64,000 bases of DNA, from contig SIJG01000027.1 in NCBI GenBank assembly GCA_023374025.1, positions 369,252-433,251 on the forward strand, read 5' to 3'. Origin of the DNA: Heterodera schachtii (Eukaryota; Nematoda; Chromadorea; Rhabditida; Heteroderidae). The position numbers and the translations under genes were made by a program. Under the pieces are notes generated by a model, which worked only from the letters and a program-made list of their open reading frames with translations, had not been told where the DNA came from and did no database searches. This document shows positions 19,100-30,043 of this stretch, piece by piece. Position 1 is the stretch's first letter. Each line of letters starts with the position of its first letter.

Positions 19100-19430
19100 G
19101 TGAAATTTAGTCCGTTAGTCCCGGCACAAATGGACGGGACCGGGGTCGGGACTTGGAAAATAGACCGGGACGGGACCCCGGGTCCGGGGTTGAGTTCAAT
19201 TTATTAAGTGATTATGCCAAGAATGGTCAATTTTTTATGGGTGTTTTTGTACATTAATCATAAAAAAAATAAATTAAAAAGAAAACGTCAACCGGTATCG
19301 AACTCATAACCCAGCGGGGGAAGGTCGCGGGGGCAGGGATTGCGGGGGCACGGGGGGGCGGGGGGGGGGGGGGAGGCCAAAAAACCTGTCCCGTCCCCGG
19401 GGACGGGGGCGGGGTTCGAACCCTATTTTA
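19100..19430. repeat. GC-rich repeat with G-runs, GGGAC words and a SINE-type B-box
   Basis: CGGGAC and GGGACC words on the left and GTCCCGTCCCC on the right form loose inverted repeats. In between is a reversed copy of the B-box piece (GGTATCGAACTCAT, 19292-19305) and runs of 7 and 14 G (19352-19373). Probably a composite of a GC-rich terminal repeat and a SINE fragment. G-runs could form a quadruplex. Confidence 0.5.
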
Positions 19431-19449
19431 TACTTGCCATTGGCTTTCT

Positions 19450-19920
19450 CGCAAATTACGGACTTAAGTTTCTCCGTTTTATTAGCATAAAATGACCAGT
19501 TGGATTCAATTCAACAGAAGACCTGGGACCAGATGCATTCACCATGAAATTTGTTAAAAGGGATGCTTCAAGAATTTCAGAGATTGTAACATTTCTTTCT
19601 GATTATGAAAATGTGCCAGCAAAGGGCATTTGAGTGGAAGGTCATCTTAAGCGAAAATCTCTTTGTTGATCAAGACAACAATTTGCGTCAAATTTTGCTG
19701 GGTTTGAGCAGAAAACAGCAGCAGAAAATCTCCATTGATATCTCAGAGCAATATCATTTAGGACAACACTTAAATTCGTGATCAGCGAACTCGAAAACCT
19801 TAAAAACTTATTTTCTGAATTTTTAAAATCTCAAAGATTTTTTTCGAAAAATGGTGTTCCCCCGTGGTATTATTACGCAAAACTAAATTAAAGAGAATTT
19901 AAACTAATTCGTACTTAATA
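19450..19920. other. Unannotated A+T-rich stretch with weak coding look
   Basis: Bases 19490-19720 have better-than-average composition (for example AGACCTGGGACCAGATGCATTC and AGTGGAAGGTCATCTTAAG), but no frame stays open and no splice sites fit. It may be a decayed gene fragment. Confidence 0.25.
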
Positions 19921-19922
19921 AG

Positions 19923-20484
19923 TAGAGCTGGGATTTTTATGTGCTAAAAATCCTGAAAGATGTAATAAAATATGTTTTAAAAAATGCTGAAAACAAAAAA
20001 AAGCCAAAATATGTGCTAAAATTTGTGTTAAAAGTCGGAAAACCAAGTGTGTTTTTGCATAAAAATTCCAAAAAATCTCATTCTTTATCATTTTCGCCCG
20101 CACAATTGCAAAACAAATACATTTCAAAGTGTCCGAACAATGACAAATTAAGAATTATTTGTTAACTTTCGGCACACGAAATAAAAAAAAGAAAATTTTG
20201 AAAATTCTATAAGAAATGGTAAGGAAGTTGATTTTTAGTGGTGCATTTTTCAATTTTTCTGTTTTTCTTACAAATTTTTCTCAAAAATGCCAAATATGTG
20301 CAAAATCTGTGCCAAGCCCCGAAATATGTGCGACATGTTTTGATGTGCTAAAAGGCCAAAATATGTGTTTTTATAACTCGATCTAAATCAAAAATTGTTC
20401 GGAGAAAATGCTATTTTTGGGCTTCTCTCGTCGTAACTAAGCCGCAAAATTAAAATATGTAAAAACATAAAAATCCCAGCTCTA
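19923..20484. mobile_element. hAT-like MITE, 562 bp
   Basis: Ends TAGAGCTGGGATTTTTATG and its near-perfect reverse complement, flanked by TTAATAAG at 19915-19922 and 20485-20492. The interior has repeated AATATGTG(C)TAAAA words. No ORF of interest. Confidence 0.9.
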
Positions 20485-20663
20485 TTAATAAGATTATTTT
20501 ATTGAATTAGCCAAAAAAATTTTTAAAATTATTTCTCAGTAACGAACTGAACAGTGACGAAACGATCAGTGACGAAATGTTTGAGTGCAATTTGTGCTGA
20601 GCCAATTTTTGGAAAATATGTCTCTTAGCTCCCAAACAAAAAACCGTATAAAAAGGTCTTAAC

Positions 20664-21247
20664 TAGGGATGCAATTTATAGTTTTTTCACTATTTTTTTC
20701 CTGAGCTCCCCGTGGCCTGAAATGCACGAAAAACATGTTTTTTTCGACTGTTGTTAAGCTACTTTTCAAATTATTAGCAATTATTTTCTAGTTTTTTATT
20801 TTTAGCAACTAAAAACTATAAAATTTTTGAAAAAAAACTATTTTCAACTATTTTGGCGTTTTGTCCAAAATTTGTTAACAAGAATGCAATAAAAAGGAAA
20901 AATACACCACTAAGAATAGACCCGAAATTTTTTTTCAAAAATACACCCCTAAGAATCGACCCGAAAATTTTCAAAAATGCACCCCTAAGAAATGAAAATT
21001 TTTCAAAAATTAATCTAAAATTTATTTATTTATTTTATTGAAAACGTTTTTGATTTTGAAAATTATGTATCTCATTAATGGTTTGGCATATATTTTTGCT
21101 TTTTGAAGAAAATTTTCGATTTTAGACCCCTAAATTTGAAAGTTTTTAGCAACTATTTACCTATTTTTAGCAACTATTTTGGGGCTTTTTTAAAAACTAA
21201 AAACTAACTAATTTGGCACTTTTTAGCAACTATAAATTGCATCCCTA
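20664..21247. mobile_element. hAT-like MITE, 584 bp
   Basis: Ends TAGGGATGCAATTTATAGTT and its perfect reverse complement, flanked by GTCTTAAC at 20656-20663 and 21248-21255. Subterminal words TTTTTAGCAACTA recur. Contains the shared internal module ACACCCCTAAGAATCGACCC (20940-20965). Confidence 0.92.
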
Positions 21248-21596
21248 GTCTTAACCGATTAAAAAGACAAAAACGATGAGAAAAATGCAAATTATACGTA
21301 CGCTTACATTTTTCAAGTAAAAAAGCGCGTACTGAAGTGTCCAGTGGCAAGCGCGCCAAAATTTGCAATTTCTCATCGTTTTGGTCGTTCCAATTTTTAA
21401 GAAAAATATGAGTTTTTGGTGGAAAATTATTGAAATTTGTTGGGGTTTGTTAACAGATTTTGTCCAAAACAACTATATTAAGAGCGAATTTTTAAGGGAA
21501 GGTGCCTGCGATACCGACAGGCGCTGCCGGGGAATTTTTTTGCCCTGATTTCTTAACAGATTTTGCCAAAAATAACCAAACTTTCAATAGGAAAAC

Positions 21597-21990
21597 CAGG
21601 GATGTCAAAAATATGCACGAAAAGTAGCCAAAATATGTGCATAAATATGCAAATAAAGTCGTGAAATATGCACCAATATGCACAAAAAAAACTTGAAAAT
21701 TAGGGGTGTTAATTTAAAAAAAATTTCTTCGTAAATTTTATCGGTTATTTTTGCAATTGCAAATCAAAAATTTCTCAAGATTTTCGGAAATGAAGCTCAC
21801 TGTTAACCCACTCGCGCATCCATTCAGATTTGGATTTAATTTTAGGCATAATAAATTTTTTCCCTAAGGATATTCAAATTCTAAAAATTTGACGAAAAAT
21901 GGCAAAAAATGCATGAAATATGCAGAAAAACCCAAAATATTCATAAAAACTCGAAATATGTAAATAAAAGTCCCGACTTTTATTTGCAAA
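21597..21990. mobile_element. Probable truncated hAT-like MITE of the AATATGCA family
   Basis: Starts CAGGGATGTCAAAAATATGC and contains many AATATGCA(C/A) words, as in the element at 37331-38164. No matching right end before the sequence changes near 21990. Confidence 0.45.
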
Positions 21991-22087
21991 TACCAAAAAG
22001 AAGATCTTTTTCCTACTAATTATTATAAAATCATCGTAGAAGCCCCAAACCAAGCGGAAAATGCTTTTTTTCGTGCTTATTTGAGGG

Positions 22088-22336
22088 ATGCGGTGCCATT
22101 AAATAAGGAACAAATTCTAGAATATTGCTCAACACTTCTATTAGTTTCAATTAATTAGATGCAACAGTCAAAATTTAATCGGCCGACGAAAAATGAATTC
22201 GGTATGATTTATGATTTGATTGAGAAAACAGTCAGAAAAAATTGTAATGCTGTCAAATATTTAATGAAAACTAATAGAAGGATAGGTATCTTGTTGAGTA
22301 ATATTCTAGAATTTGCTCATTATTTAATGGCACCGC
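22088..22336. repeat. Inverted repeat spanning a short ORF
   Basis: GCGGTGCCATTAAATAA (22089-22105) and ATTCTAGAATATTGCTCAAC (22111-22130) return in inverse order and orientation at 22282-22336 as GTTGAGTAATATTCTAGAAT and TTATTTAATGGCACCGC. Arms are about 55-60 bases with one gap. The transcript would fold into a long stem. Confidence 0.7.
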
Positions 22337-22407
22337 ATTCCTCAAAAGAAGCATTATCTAAATTCGCATTCATTGAAAGCATTAAAAACTCTTTTGGGCT
22401 GGAGTAA
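22159..22407 (+). CDS. 82-aa uncharacterised ORF, copy 1
   Basis: ATG at 22159; mixed helical sequence with RRIGILLSNILEFAHYLMA in the middle. The start of the ORF and about 600 bases after it recur, diverged and frame-broken, at 31140-31660, so it belongs to a repeated unit. Half of the ORF lies in the right arm of the inverted repeat at 22088-22336. May not be a real gene. Confidence 0.3.
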   Translation: MQQSKFNRPTKNEFGMIYDLIEKTVRKNCNAVKYLMKTNRRIGILLSNILEFAHYLMAPHSSKEALSKFAFIESIKNSFGLE

Positions 22408-23065
22408 ATATTATTTTTGTGCAATTTATTTGACAATGTAAAGGTTTTTTGAAAAAATTTTGGCAAAACGGGCGTAAAAACTAAAAAAATTATTCTTATA
22501 CTTTTAATTTTACAAATATAAACCAAAAGTTACGATTATATGTAGTACATGCCAAATATTTTGTAAAAATTTGCACATTTGTGTTAATTTAGAACAGATA
22601 TAATTTGCAGGTAAATGTTTTGAAAGTCATTTCACTGAGAGAATTTCATTACAAATAAATTAATGATTTTTCTAAATGAATTGCGGTGCTCATTTTCTAA
22701 ATTTGCATGTGCCAAATTTGAGCAATTTTCATTGACCACTTTCATTTTTGATGCAGACCATCAAACAAACACATTACCTTTCATTGTAATTAGTGGAGCT
22801 GTTAGTGGAACGGAAATGTTAATTTTTTTTGCTTATTAATGTTTCAAAAACGATTAGGTAATTAAAAACTGACCTTCGGCACATAAAATCAACATAGACA
22901 AAAAGATACAAACATTCATTCATCAATTCCATTTTCATGGCTATAAAAGTTTTGGTTTTTTCAATTTTGCCGCTCATTTTATATAAAAAATTCCAAAGCA
23001 ATTATTCTGCTTTTTACGTGGTGACTTCATTCGGAATAAGACAAATTGTGCTAATTGCCGCAAAA

Positions 23066-24619
23066 ATGAACCGCCGGTAAGGAACTTTAAAGTCACAAAT
23101 TCTTAATTACTTTAAATAAATTTTTTCACCTTTTCAGTTGGATTTGCAACGACGTTTGGATGGATCTCTTCCCCTTCTTTGACCATGCCCAACTCGGCCT
23201 CAAATTGGCGCTGCTTTCGCCCCGTTTCAATGCGCTGGTGGACACGCATTTCGATGGCAAAAGCGAATTCACAATTTGGAGACTTATCACAATTCGCGAG
23301 GGCATTGGACCAGCACCGAAAATGACTGTACAGATCGATCACAAATGGGTGGAATTTCCGTTGCCGGACCGTCCGCTGCCCAACAAAATTCGCTTTAAAG
23401 ACCTTTGGATTGAGTAATTTTAATTTTGTATATATTCAAGCATTTTTTTTATATTTCTTCAGTTACATTGACCATTCCGTCATCGAATTTCTCCGTTCAA
23501 ACAAACAAATTTTTGACAAAAGCGGCACCAATTTGGAGTTGTCTATTTCATCAAATGAACAGCAAATTTGGGATGTTTTTACCAGTGAAATTTGGCCCGT
23601 TTTTGCAACAAACATTCGCCATTTGACCTTTGACGATCGCGATCATTTGGACAATTTGCTTCGCCGCACTTCACCGACAATTCTCGCTGATCTTGATCAA
23701 TTGAATGCAATCGATATTGTTAATTTATTGCCCGATGCAATGGATCATTTTGATGGACCAAATGCAATTTCTTCTGGCCAAGCGTTGTCCAAATGGTTGC
23801 ACACGCCGAGCAAAGATGGTCAACAGAAGCGATTGTTTTGCGTTGGTTTTGACAAAGAAGGAACCTTCAACTGGGTCAACAGTTTCAAGGAGGTGCGTTT
23901 GGTCATATTCTCATTAATTTTGGGTAAATAATTACCGATGGTATTCCCTTTTTGGAATAATTTCAAATTCCTTTTAATCGAATAGGTGTTAACTAGAGTT
24001 GTACGGGACCGTGACTGGTACTGAAAAAAAAACATACAACTGCTACCTAAGTCCCGGTTTTCCAGCCAAAAAGTCCCAGTTTTTCTCAAAATCCCGTACA
24101 ACTCTTATTTTAACTATTTCAAAGAGGTAGCCAGCCGGCCATATTTTCATTAAACGACTAATTGATTGAATGATTGCCATTGAAATGTGTCTCCTTTTAT
24201 TTTGTTTAGACATTTCTCCGTGCCATCACTTCGGTCCGTTACCAAATTGACTTTAAAGCGCGGGCGGCAACATCAATTGAGCCATTTGAATCTGTGAACG
24301 AACGAACCAAAGAAAAGCTGACATTGGACAAAGTGCCAAGTTGTGATGTTTATTGGCTGTTGAAGCGATGCCCAATTAGTGAAAAGGCGGCGGCGTTTCC
24401 ATGGGACGACGACGAAAATTGGGACGACACTTTGAACAGTGTCCAATTTGATTTGCGGGATGGCAAAAGTTCGGCTGGGTAAGTGCAAAATAATTAACAA
24501 ATTTACACCCAATTTAAATTGTATTTAGTTTTAAGTCATTGTCGCCTCCAGCGGATGAAGAAAAAGAAGAAGCGGGTCAAAGCATCGAAACGTCGTCTGA
24601 CTGTGCGGAAGCGAATTAA
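23066..24619 (+). CDS. F-box-like protein of the expanded plant-parasitic nematode family
   Basis: Five exons, all GT-AG: 23066-23076, 23138-23413, 23463-23892, 24210-24478, 24529-24619. The total is 1077 nt, so 358 aa with no interruption. After a tiny first exon (MNRR) comes WICNDVWMDLFPFFDHAQLG, then L-A-L-L-S-P-R-F-N-A-L-V-D; this is the F-box-like helix set typical of a large tylenchid family in which F-box proteins recruit substrates to SCF ubiquitin ligase. The middle (IRFKDLWIEYIDHSVIEFL... and HLTFDDRDHLDN) is the usual family body, and the C-terminus is acidic (FPWDDDENWDD, DEEKEEAG). No signal peptide. The third intron (23893-24209) is longer because it carries a MITE. The F-box motif is divergent, so binding to Skp1 is unproven. 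Confidence 0.85.
23994..24106. mobile_element. Short hAT-like MITE in intron 3 of the F-box-like gene
   Basis: Left end TAGAGTTGTACGGGA, right end reverse-complements to AAGAGTTGTACGGGA, about 110 bases apart. The interior contains the words AGTCCCGGTTTT and AAGTCCCAGTTTT. The flanks share TTAAC, but a full 8-bp duplication is not clear. Confidence 0.6.
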
Positions 24620-24779
24620 TTAATTAAATTTGAGAAATGTTCGACGATCTCATCAATTGGAATTTGAATTGATGCATGTTCTCTTTTTTCTAAGAAATAC
24701 TTTTGTTGATTCTTTTTGTTCGAATATATGTTTATTTATTTGTTTGCTTTTTTTGTGGGAAAATTTAACGATAATAGTT

Positions 24780-25065
24780 TAGATGGTGCAACACCTTTTT
24801 GACAAAAATTTTCTTGAAGTTTTTAAAAGTCGTGAAAACACGTTTCAAAGAATGTTCATTCTGTAATGATACGGACATAAAAATGAATTTTGAAAATTTT
24901 CAATTTTTTGTTCGAACCAAGTCCGGGGTTCGGAATTGGCCAAAACGGGTGTCATTTTCAGGATCAGCATCCCCGAAAACCCCATAAAACGTGTTTTCAC
25001 GACTTTTAAAAACTTCAAGAAAGTTTTTGTTAAAAAGGTGTGGCACGATCTAAACTATTACCAAT
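24780..25065. repeat. Palindromic element downstream of the F-box-like gene
   Basis: TTTAGATGGTGCAACACCTT (24778-24797) and TTGAAGTTTTTAAAAGTCGT (24814-24833) return inverted near 24998-25055 as ACGACTTTTAAAAACTTCAA and AAGGTGTGGCACGATCTAAA. Arms about 60 bases; the interior has a coding-like but gene-less stretch. Confidence 0.7.
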
Positions 25066-25159
25066 TTAACAAACATTTAATTTAATACCAAAACTTAAGT
25101 TGGTCATTGATTGGACGCCTAAAGTGCAAAAGAGCAGCCTTTATGTTTGCTAGTCCAAA

Positions 25160-25480
25160 AACTAGGGTTACACGGGTCCGGGTATTTGGGCAAAAACCGG
25201 GACCAGAAAAGTCGGGTCCAAGTTCTTCAATCGGGTCAAACCGGGTCCTGAAAAATTTTCATGTTTTCAAAAAAAAATAAAAAATTTCATTAAAGAGTTT
25301 TTAATTATTAGGGCTGCGATTTTTAGGCAAATGTTTTCGACGTTTTTGGCGCCTTTTTCAGGATTTTCATAAAAACCCTTAACCAAAATGCAATAAAAAT
25401 GAAAAATACATTACTAAGAAGCGACCCGAAAAAATTTGAAAATATACACACTTAGAATTGAAAAATTTTCTCAAAAATTG
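25160..25480. mobile_element. Truncated MITE ends
   Basis: TAGGGTTACACGGGTCCGGG at 25164 and TAGGGCTGCGATTTTTAGG at 25308 both look like hAT-type left ends. The second is followed by the internal module with ACACACTTAGAATTGAAAA (25447 onward). No right ends were found, so both are partial copies. Confidence 0.4.
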
Positions 25481-25918
25481 ATAGCCAAAATTTATTTCCT
25501 TAATAAAAATTTTGTTTAAAATTTTGTCCATATTCAAAAAAAAAACTAAAAATTCTTGCCAAGAAAATGGAGATGATTTTATGAAGCTTTTTGATTTCTT
25601 GATGGTGAACTGATCTAAATCCTTATTTTTTGATTTTTGACGTCATATTCTTGATTAACGCCTCAAATTACCCTAGAAAATGTTGTGGTTATCGGGATCG
25701 TGCCATTTTTTGTGGGTGGGCGGCTTAACGGAAAATTACTTCCTATATTCTTGGAGCAGCTCGTCCCCCCCCCACCGAGAAATTTTCTTAGTAATTCACC
25801 ACAAAATTTTCCGAAAATCTTTTTTCTCTTGAAATTTTCTTATGAAAAATTTCTAAGTTATAAAATTTTTAATTTCTCTTGGGGGCGGGGGGGGGGGAAA
25901 GGGTGTCAAGGCAGTTCG

Positions 25919-26281
25919 TACAATGGCGTTTCGTACAATTTCAAATGGGAATGGCCATAACTTTTTTGTTCGTCAGTTAATTTCTTCAAAATTGGTATCA
26001 TTCGAAAGCTCTACGTGTTTAGAAGCTATGATTAAGCAGAAGCTAAGTGATTAATCATCTCACCAATAAGTTATGATTTAAGTTTACATAAAATTAGGAT
26101 TTTCTTGAATTTTTAAGTCTTATAAATCATCACTTTTTGGTGAGATGATTAATCGCTTAGCTTCTGCTTAATGATAGCTTCTAAACACGTAGAGCTTTCG
26201 AATGATACCAATTTTGAAGAAATTAACTGACGAACAAAAAAGTTATGGCCATTCCCATTTGAAATTGTACAACGCATTGTA
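25919..26281. mobile_element. Near-perfect palindromic foldback element with about 160-bp arms
   Basis: The stretch about 25932-26092 is repeated in inverse orientation at about 26118-26272 with very few mismatches. Shared words are TTTCAAATGGGAATGGCCAT, AGAAGCTAAG and ATTAATCATCTCACCAA. Both ends start TACAATG. Loop about 25 bases. No coding content. Such long, little-diverged arms imply a recent insertion or gene conversion. Confidence 0.88.
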
Positions 26282-26299
26282 TTAATATTGTCCATCCAT

Positions 26300-26760
26300 A
26301 AATTACTAGGGTTTGTTTTGCAATAAATAAATGAAAATTTTTTTATTCATTAATTCATAATTATTTATATATATTTTTAATTATTCTTTTGGTTGCATTA
26401 ATTAATTAATTCATTAATTTATTTATTTTTCAAAATATTTTGAAAAGATTTAGGATCCGTCAAGGAAGCAAATTTTATAGAAAAACTTAGGAAATGTTTC
26501 AAGGAGTTTCGAGGTCATAATCACAAATATTAGATTCATTTCCGACAATATAATTAAAAATTTTGAATTTATGAACAAGAAATTACTTTAACTCAAAAAC
26601 AAATTTAATCAGTCGAAATTTATACTAAATTGGAAATAAAAACAACTAAATAGCCACAAAAACTACAATAAAATGAATTAAAAAGACACAGAAAGAATTT
26701 ATAATAGGCCCAACTTTTTTGACAGTCAGTCAGCCATTAATCTTCGTTTTTTATGCCGTT
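26300..26760. other. A+T-rich intergenic stretch
   Basis: Only AT-rich sequence with short ATTAATTAATTAATTC-type runs; nothing coding. It is the 3' flank of the minus-strand gene that ends at 26764. Confidence 0.5.
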
Positions 26761-26763
26761 TCT

Positions 26764-29455
26764 TCACTTATTTATCTCGGCTTTCTCTTTTCCTTTCCCT
26801 TTCACCTTCAAATTCTTTTCTTTTGATCCAAAATCATAAAATGGCGAATCGAAAAGAATGCCAAATTTGTATTCGAATGCGGCACTTTTGTAGCTCTCAA
26901 ATAAATTATTTTCTTCAATTTCTGCTCTTTCTTTCAAAGCATTTTCATTTGCTATTTCGAACAATTCTTTCAGCTTTTTGTCAAATTGCTTCTTATCTAA
27001 GGTAATTTCTTCATTTTGCTTTGCTAATTTAAAAATTTGCTCAAAATTATTGAGCGAATCATTTGTCAGCACATTTTCCAATTCGTAATTTTTGTCTTTC
27101 GCAAAGTTTGAATCGAAATAAAACTTCGAAATTTGATTAAAATATTTTACAACATCAATTATGGCTCCAAACTTCTCAATTTTTCGGATAAGAAGCAAGG
27201 GATTTGGGTTCATTTCGAATAAATCCTCAGTTTTAATGGTGCCCTCAGCTAAAAAAAAGGCCAAAAAATATACATTTTAATTAATCTATTTTTTAAATAA
27301 TATGGCAAAAAACCTTCGGCGTTCATTGTGAATAAATATTCATAAAAAATGTAGAAATATTGTGCGAAATAAATCACAATCTGCCCGATTTTGTCCTGCA
27401 TTTTCATTAACGATTTTGGCACAATACCAATTTTCCCTCATTAAATACACAACGCCAAATAGGGCAGCATATTTTTGCCAAAAATGCTCATTTAGCTGAT
27501 CAAAAATGTATTTTGTAGCGCAAATTTGCTGTAATCTCTCCTTCTTTTCCTCGCAAAAATTGTTAAAATTGGACTTTCCCTTCACAAATACAATTAATGC
27601 TTGATTTTCCAGCTAAAATTATTATTTAAATTAAGTTTTTAAAGCATTATTTTGCTGTCCGTTTTGTGTAAAAAAGCGCCGGACTTTTTTTTATCGAAAT
27701 TGTACGAGATTTGAAATTTTTGAATAAATTTTAAATTTTTTTTGTTTCATGGTTTATGAATCGTACCAAAGAAACGAAGTCATAAAATGGAGAAGGCCAT
27801 AAATAGCGAAAAAATAATTTTCTATCAATACGTTTAAGTTCAAATTGCTTTTTTCTTCTTCTCTTGTTTTTTTGAACATTGTTTGTAGTTTTTTGTCAAA
27901 TTTCGCACGAAGTGTTTGATTTAAATTGCCAAAACTTGCTTTATGATTGCTTAATTTGTCCTCATTTAGCAAATTTGATTTATAAAAGTAATATTTATTT
28001 GTCAGTCTTTCAGAAAGTTCCATTGAAATATAGCTAAAAGTGCGCATGACTTCAATTACTTTTGTTGGATTTGAAATTGTTTGAGCTGAGACATAAGGAA
28101 GAAACCATGGCTTGACAATGGGCATTTCTTTTGCTAATTCCGGGTATTCAGCTTTAAAAATGATTATGTTAATTATGCATAGAAAAATTGTTTAAAAATT
28201 TTAAGCAAAAAATAATAATATTAACTTTATTTTCTGTAAAATAATAAAATAAAAATAATAATTAATAAAATCAATTCCCTACTTTTTGCGTATACTGTAA
28301 ATAAATACTCATACAAACTGTTCAAATAATTGCCAATTCTTTCACATAATTTCCGCTCTTCGACTTCGTTTCTTGCCACAACAATTTTGGCACAATTCCA
28401 ATTCTGTCGCATCAAATACAAAAGGCCAAGAACTGTTTCATATCTTGTTGGCGAATTGACTATTGACAAATCATAATTTCTATTGATCCGTTCCACTTCG
28501 TCATCGTTCTCCAGTTCATTACAAAATTGCTCAAAATAGGACGGACCCCTCACAAATTCGGCAAATGCTCGTTCTTCGACCTGCCACATTAAAATGACAG
28601 TTTAAGAAAGCAATTTAAAAAAATACCAAATAGTCTTCGGCCTGCCAAGCCCATTCCAAATGTCGGGTTGAAAGACCAATGAAATTAATGGGTATTTCAT
28701 TTCATTTCCTTGGAATTTCCCTTTTACTAATTGATTAAATCTTTTCAACATTTCACCAAATTTAAGTCGGAATATTTTTAAATTGGTTTCTTTTTCCCTG
28801 GCAAATTCTTGTGCTATTTTTACAATTATTCCTTCGTGTGTTTCTTTTTCTTCAAAGGTTGCCGAGTAATTTAATTTTTCCTCGTTAAATAATTTTGGTT
28901 CGTAATATTTCACGAAAAATCTTTCCAATTTATGGCCCCTTTTTTCACTGACTTCAGAATTTAAAAGAATTGCCAAATTGAAGACAAAGTTGAGATTATC
29001 TCAGTCATTTGGCAAAATGTGAAAATTTTGTCAAAATAAAACATTGGCTTCACTGCGGGGAGCCCGGCGTAAACTCTGAACAAAAATTCATGCAAAATGT
29101 CCAAATATTTACGAAATTTTTGACATTGTGTCCGCTCATATGCTTCAAATTTCTCCCCAATGTTGGCACAATGCCAAAGCTTTCTCAACTCATACAAAAC
29201 GCCAAGATGAGCCTCATATTTTTGCATTAAAAATTTATTCACATTCGGGTCATTGAATCCTTTCTCCGCGCAAAACTTCTCAAAATTGGACGGATCTTTC
29301 ATAAATTCAAACAGAACATTGTTATCGTCATACTGTAAATATATTTTTAAAAATTATTTAGGTTTTTACCCTTCCTTTACCAATTGTTTTTCGCTTGAAA
29401 CACCAAATAAAGTGAGCAAATAAATCAGAAGAAAGTTTTTCAAAAGAAAATCCAT
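26764..29455 (-). pseudogene. Secreted protein with three tandem A-B modules (broken gene)
   Basis: Read 3' to 5' in window coordinates. Exon 1 (29455-29381) encodes signal peptide MDFLLKNFLLIYLLTLFGVS; donor GTAAAG, acceptor at 29333. Then come three copies of a two-part module. Part A starts 29332, 28580 and 27607, each exon entering in phase 0, and has F-x-x-F-C, L-G-(V/L)-(L/V)-Y, W-x-C-A-(K/N)-I and a later Cys. Part B starts about 29050, 28142 and 27250, is Lys/Glu-rich, and has (F/L)D-K-K-L. Part B1 follows A1 without an intron; A2-B2 and A3-B3 are split by introns. Breaks: B1 near 29005 and near 28700, B2 at the T-run near 27811, A3 near 27360. Family unknown. Three Cys per A part suit an extracellular protein. 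Pseudogene or homopolymer miscalls; both remain open. Confidence 0.6.
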
Positions 29456-29485
29456 TTGCTATGAAAGAAAATAAGTGATAAACTA

Positions 29486-29730
29486 CCAGGGGCCGTAGTC
29501 AAAGAAGGTGGTTATGGTTAAATAACCACTACCATCATGGTTTACCCGTAGTAAATGAGCAACCACGGGTTCATGGTCATTTAACCTGGTTATTTGACCA
29601 TGATGGTTGGTGGTTTTTGAACTCACAGTAAAAGAACATGGTTGGTGGTTACTTAACCATGTAACCATGGTAAAATGCCAACCCTGCCCCTGCCCATGGT
29701 AGCAGTCGTAACCACCAACTTTTAAAAATC
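29486..29730. repeat. Palindromic repeat of ACCATG/GGTGGTTA words
   Basis: Words such as AACCATG, CATGGTTA and TGGTGGTT alternate in both orientations across the interval; the outer parts AAGGTGGTTATGG and CGTAACCACCAACTTTT are approximate inverses. Likely a MITE. It lies just upstream of the signal-peptide exon at 29455 and could overlap that gene's promoter. Confidence 0.55.
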
Positions 29731-30043
29731 TGCCAAAAATCAACAAAACAAGATAAAAAACAGAAATAAAATTAATAAAATAGAGAAATGTCTCCGCTAT
29801 CGATCTATATAAAGCGTTTCATTTAATTCTATCGTAAAATATTTTTAAAAGATAAAAAACCAAACTTACCCATAATTTTTATATTTTAAGTGATTTTGGA
29901 ATTTTTAAATTAAGTAATTATATTAAAAACAATGTATTAATTAAAATAATAGAAAAAACAATATGATTTTTTAATTAAATAACCTTATAAATGCCGAAAT
30001 ATCGTAAATAGCAATAAAAAATTTTACAAAAAATTAATGCATA

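Noticed and set aside
19352..19373. Telomere-like or regulatory G-tract
   Set aside because: A pure G-run without the nematode telomere unit TTAGGC; it is part of a GC-rich repeat.
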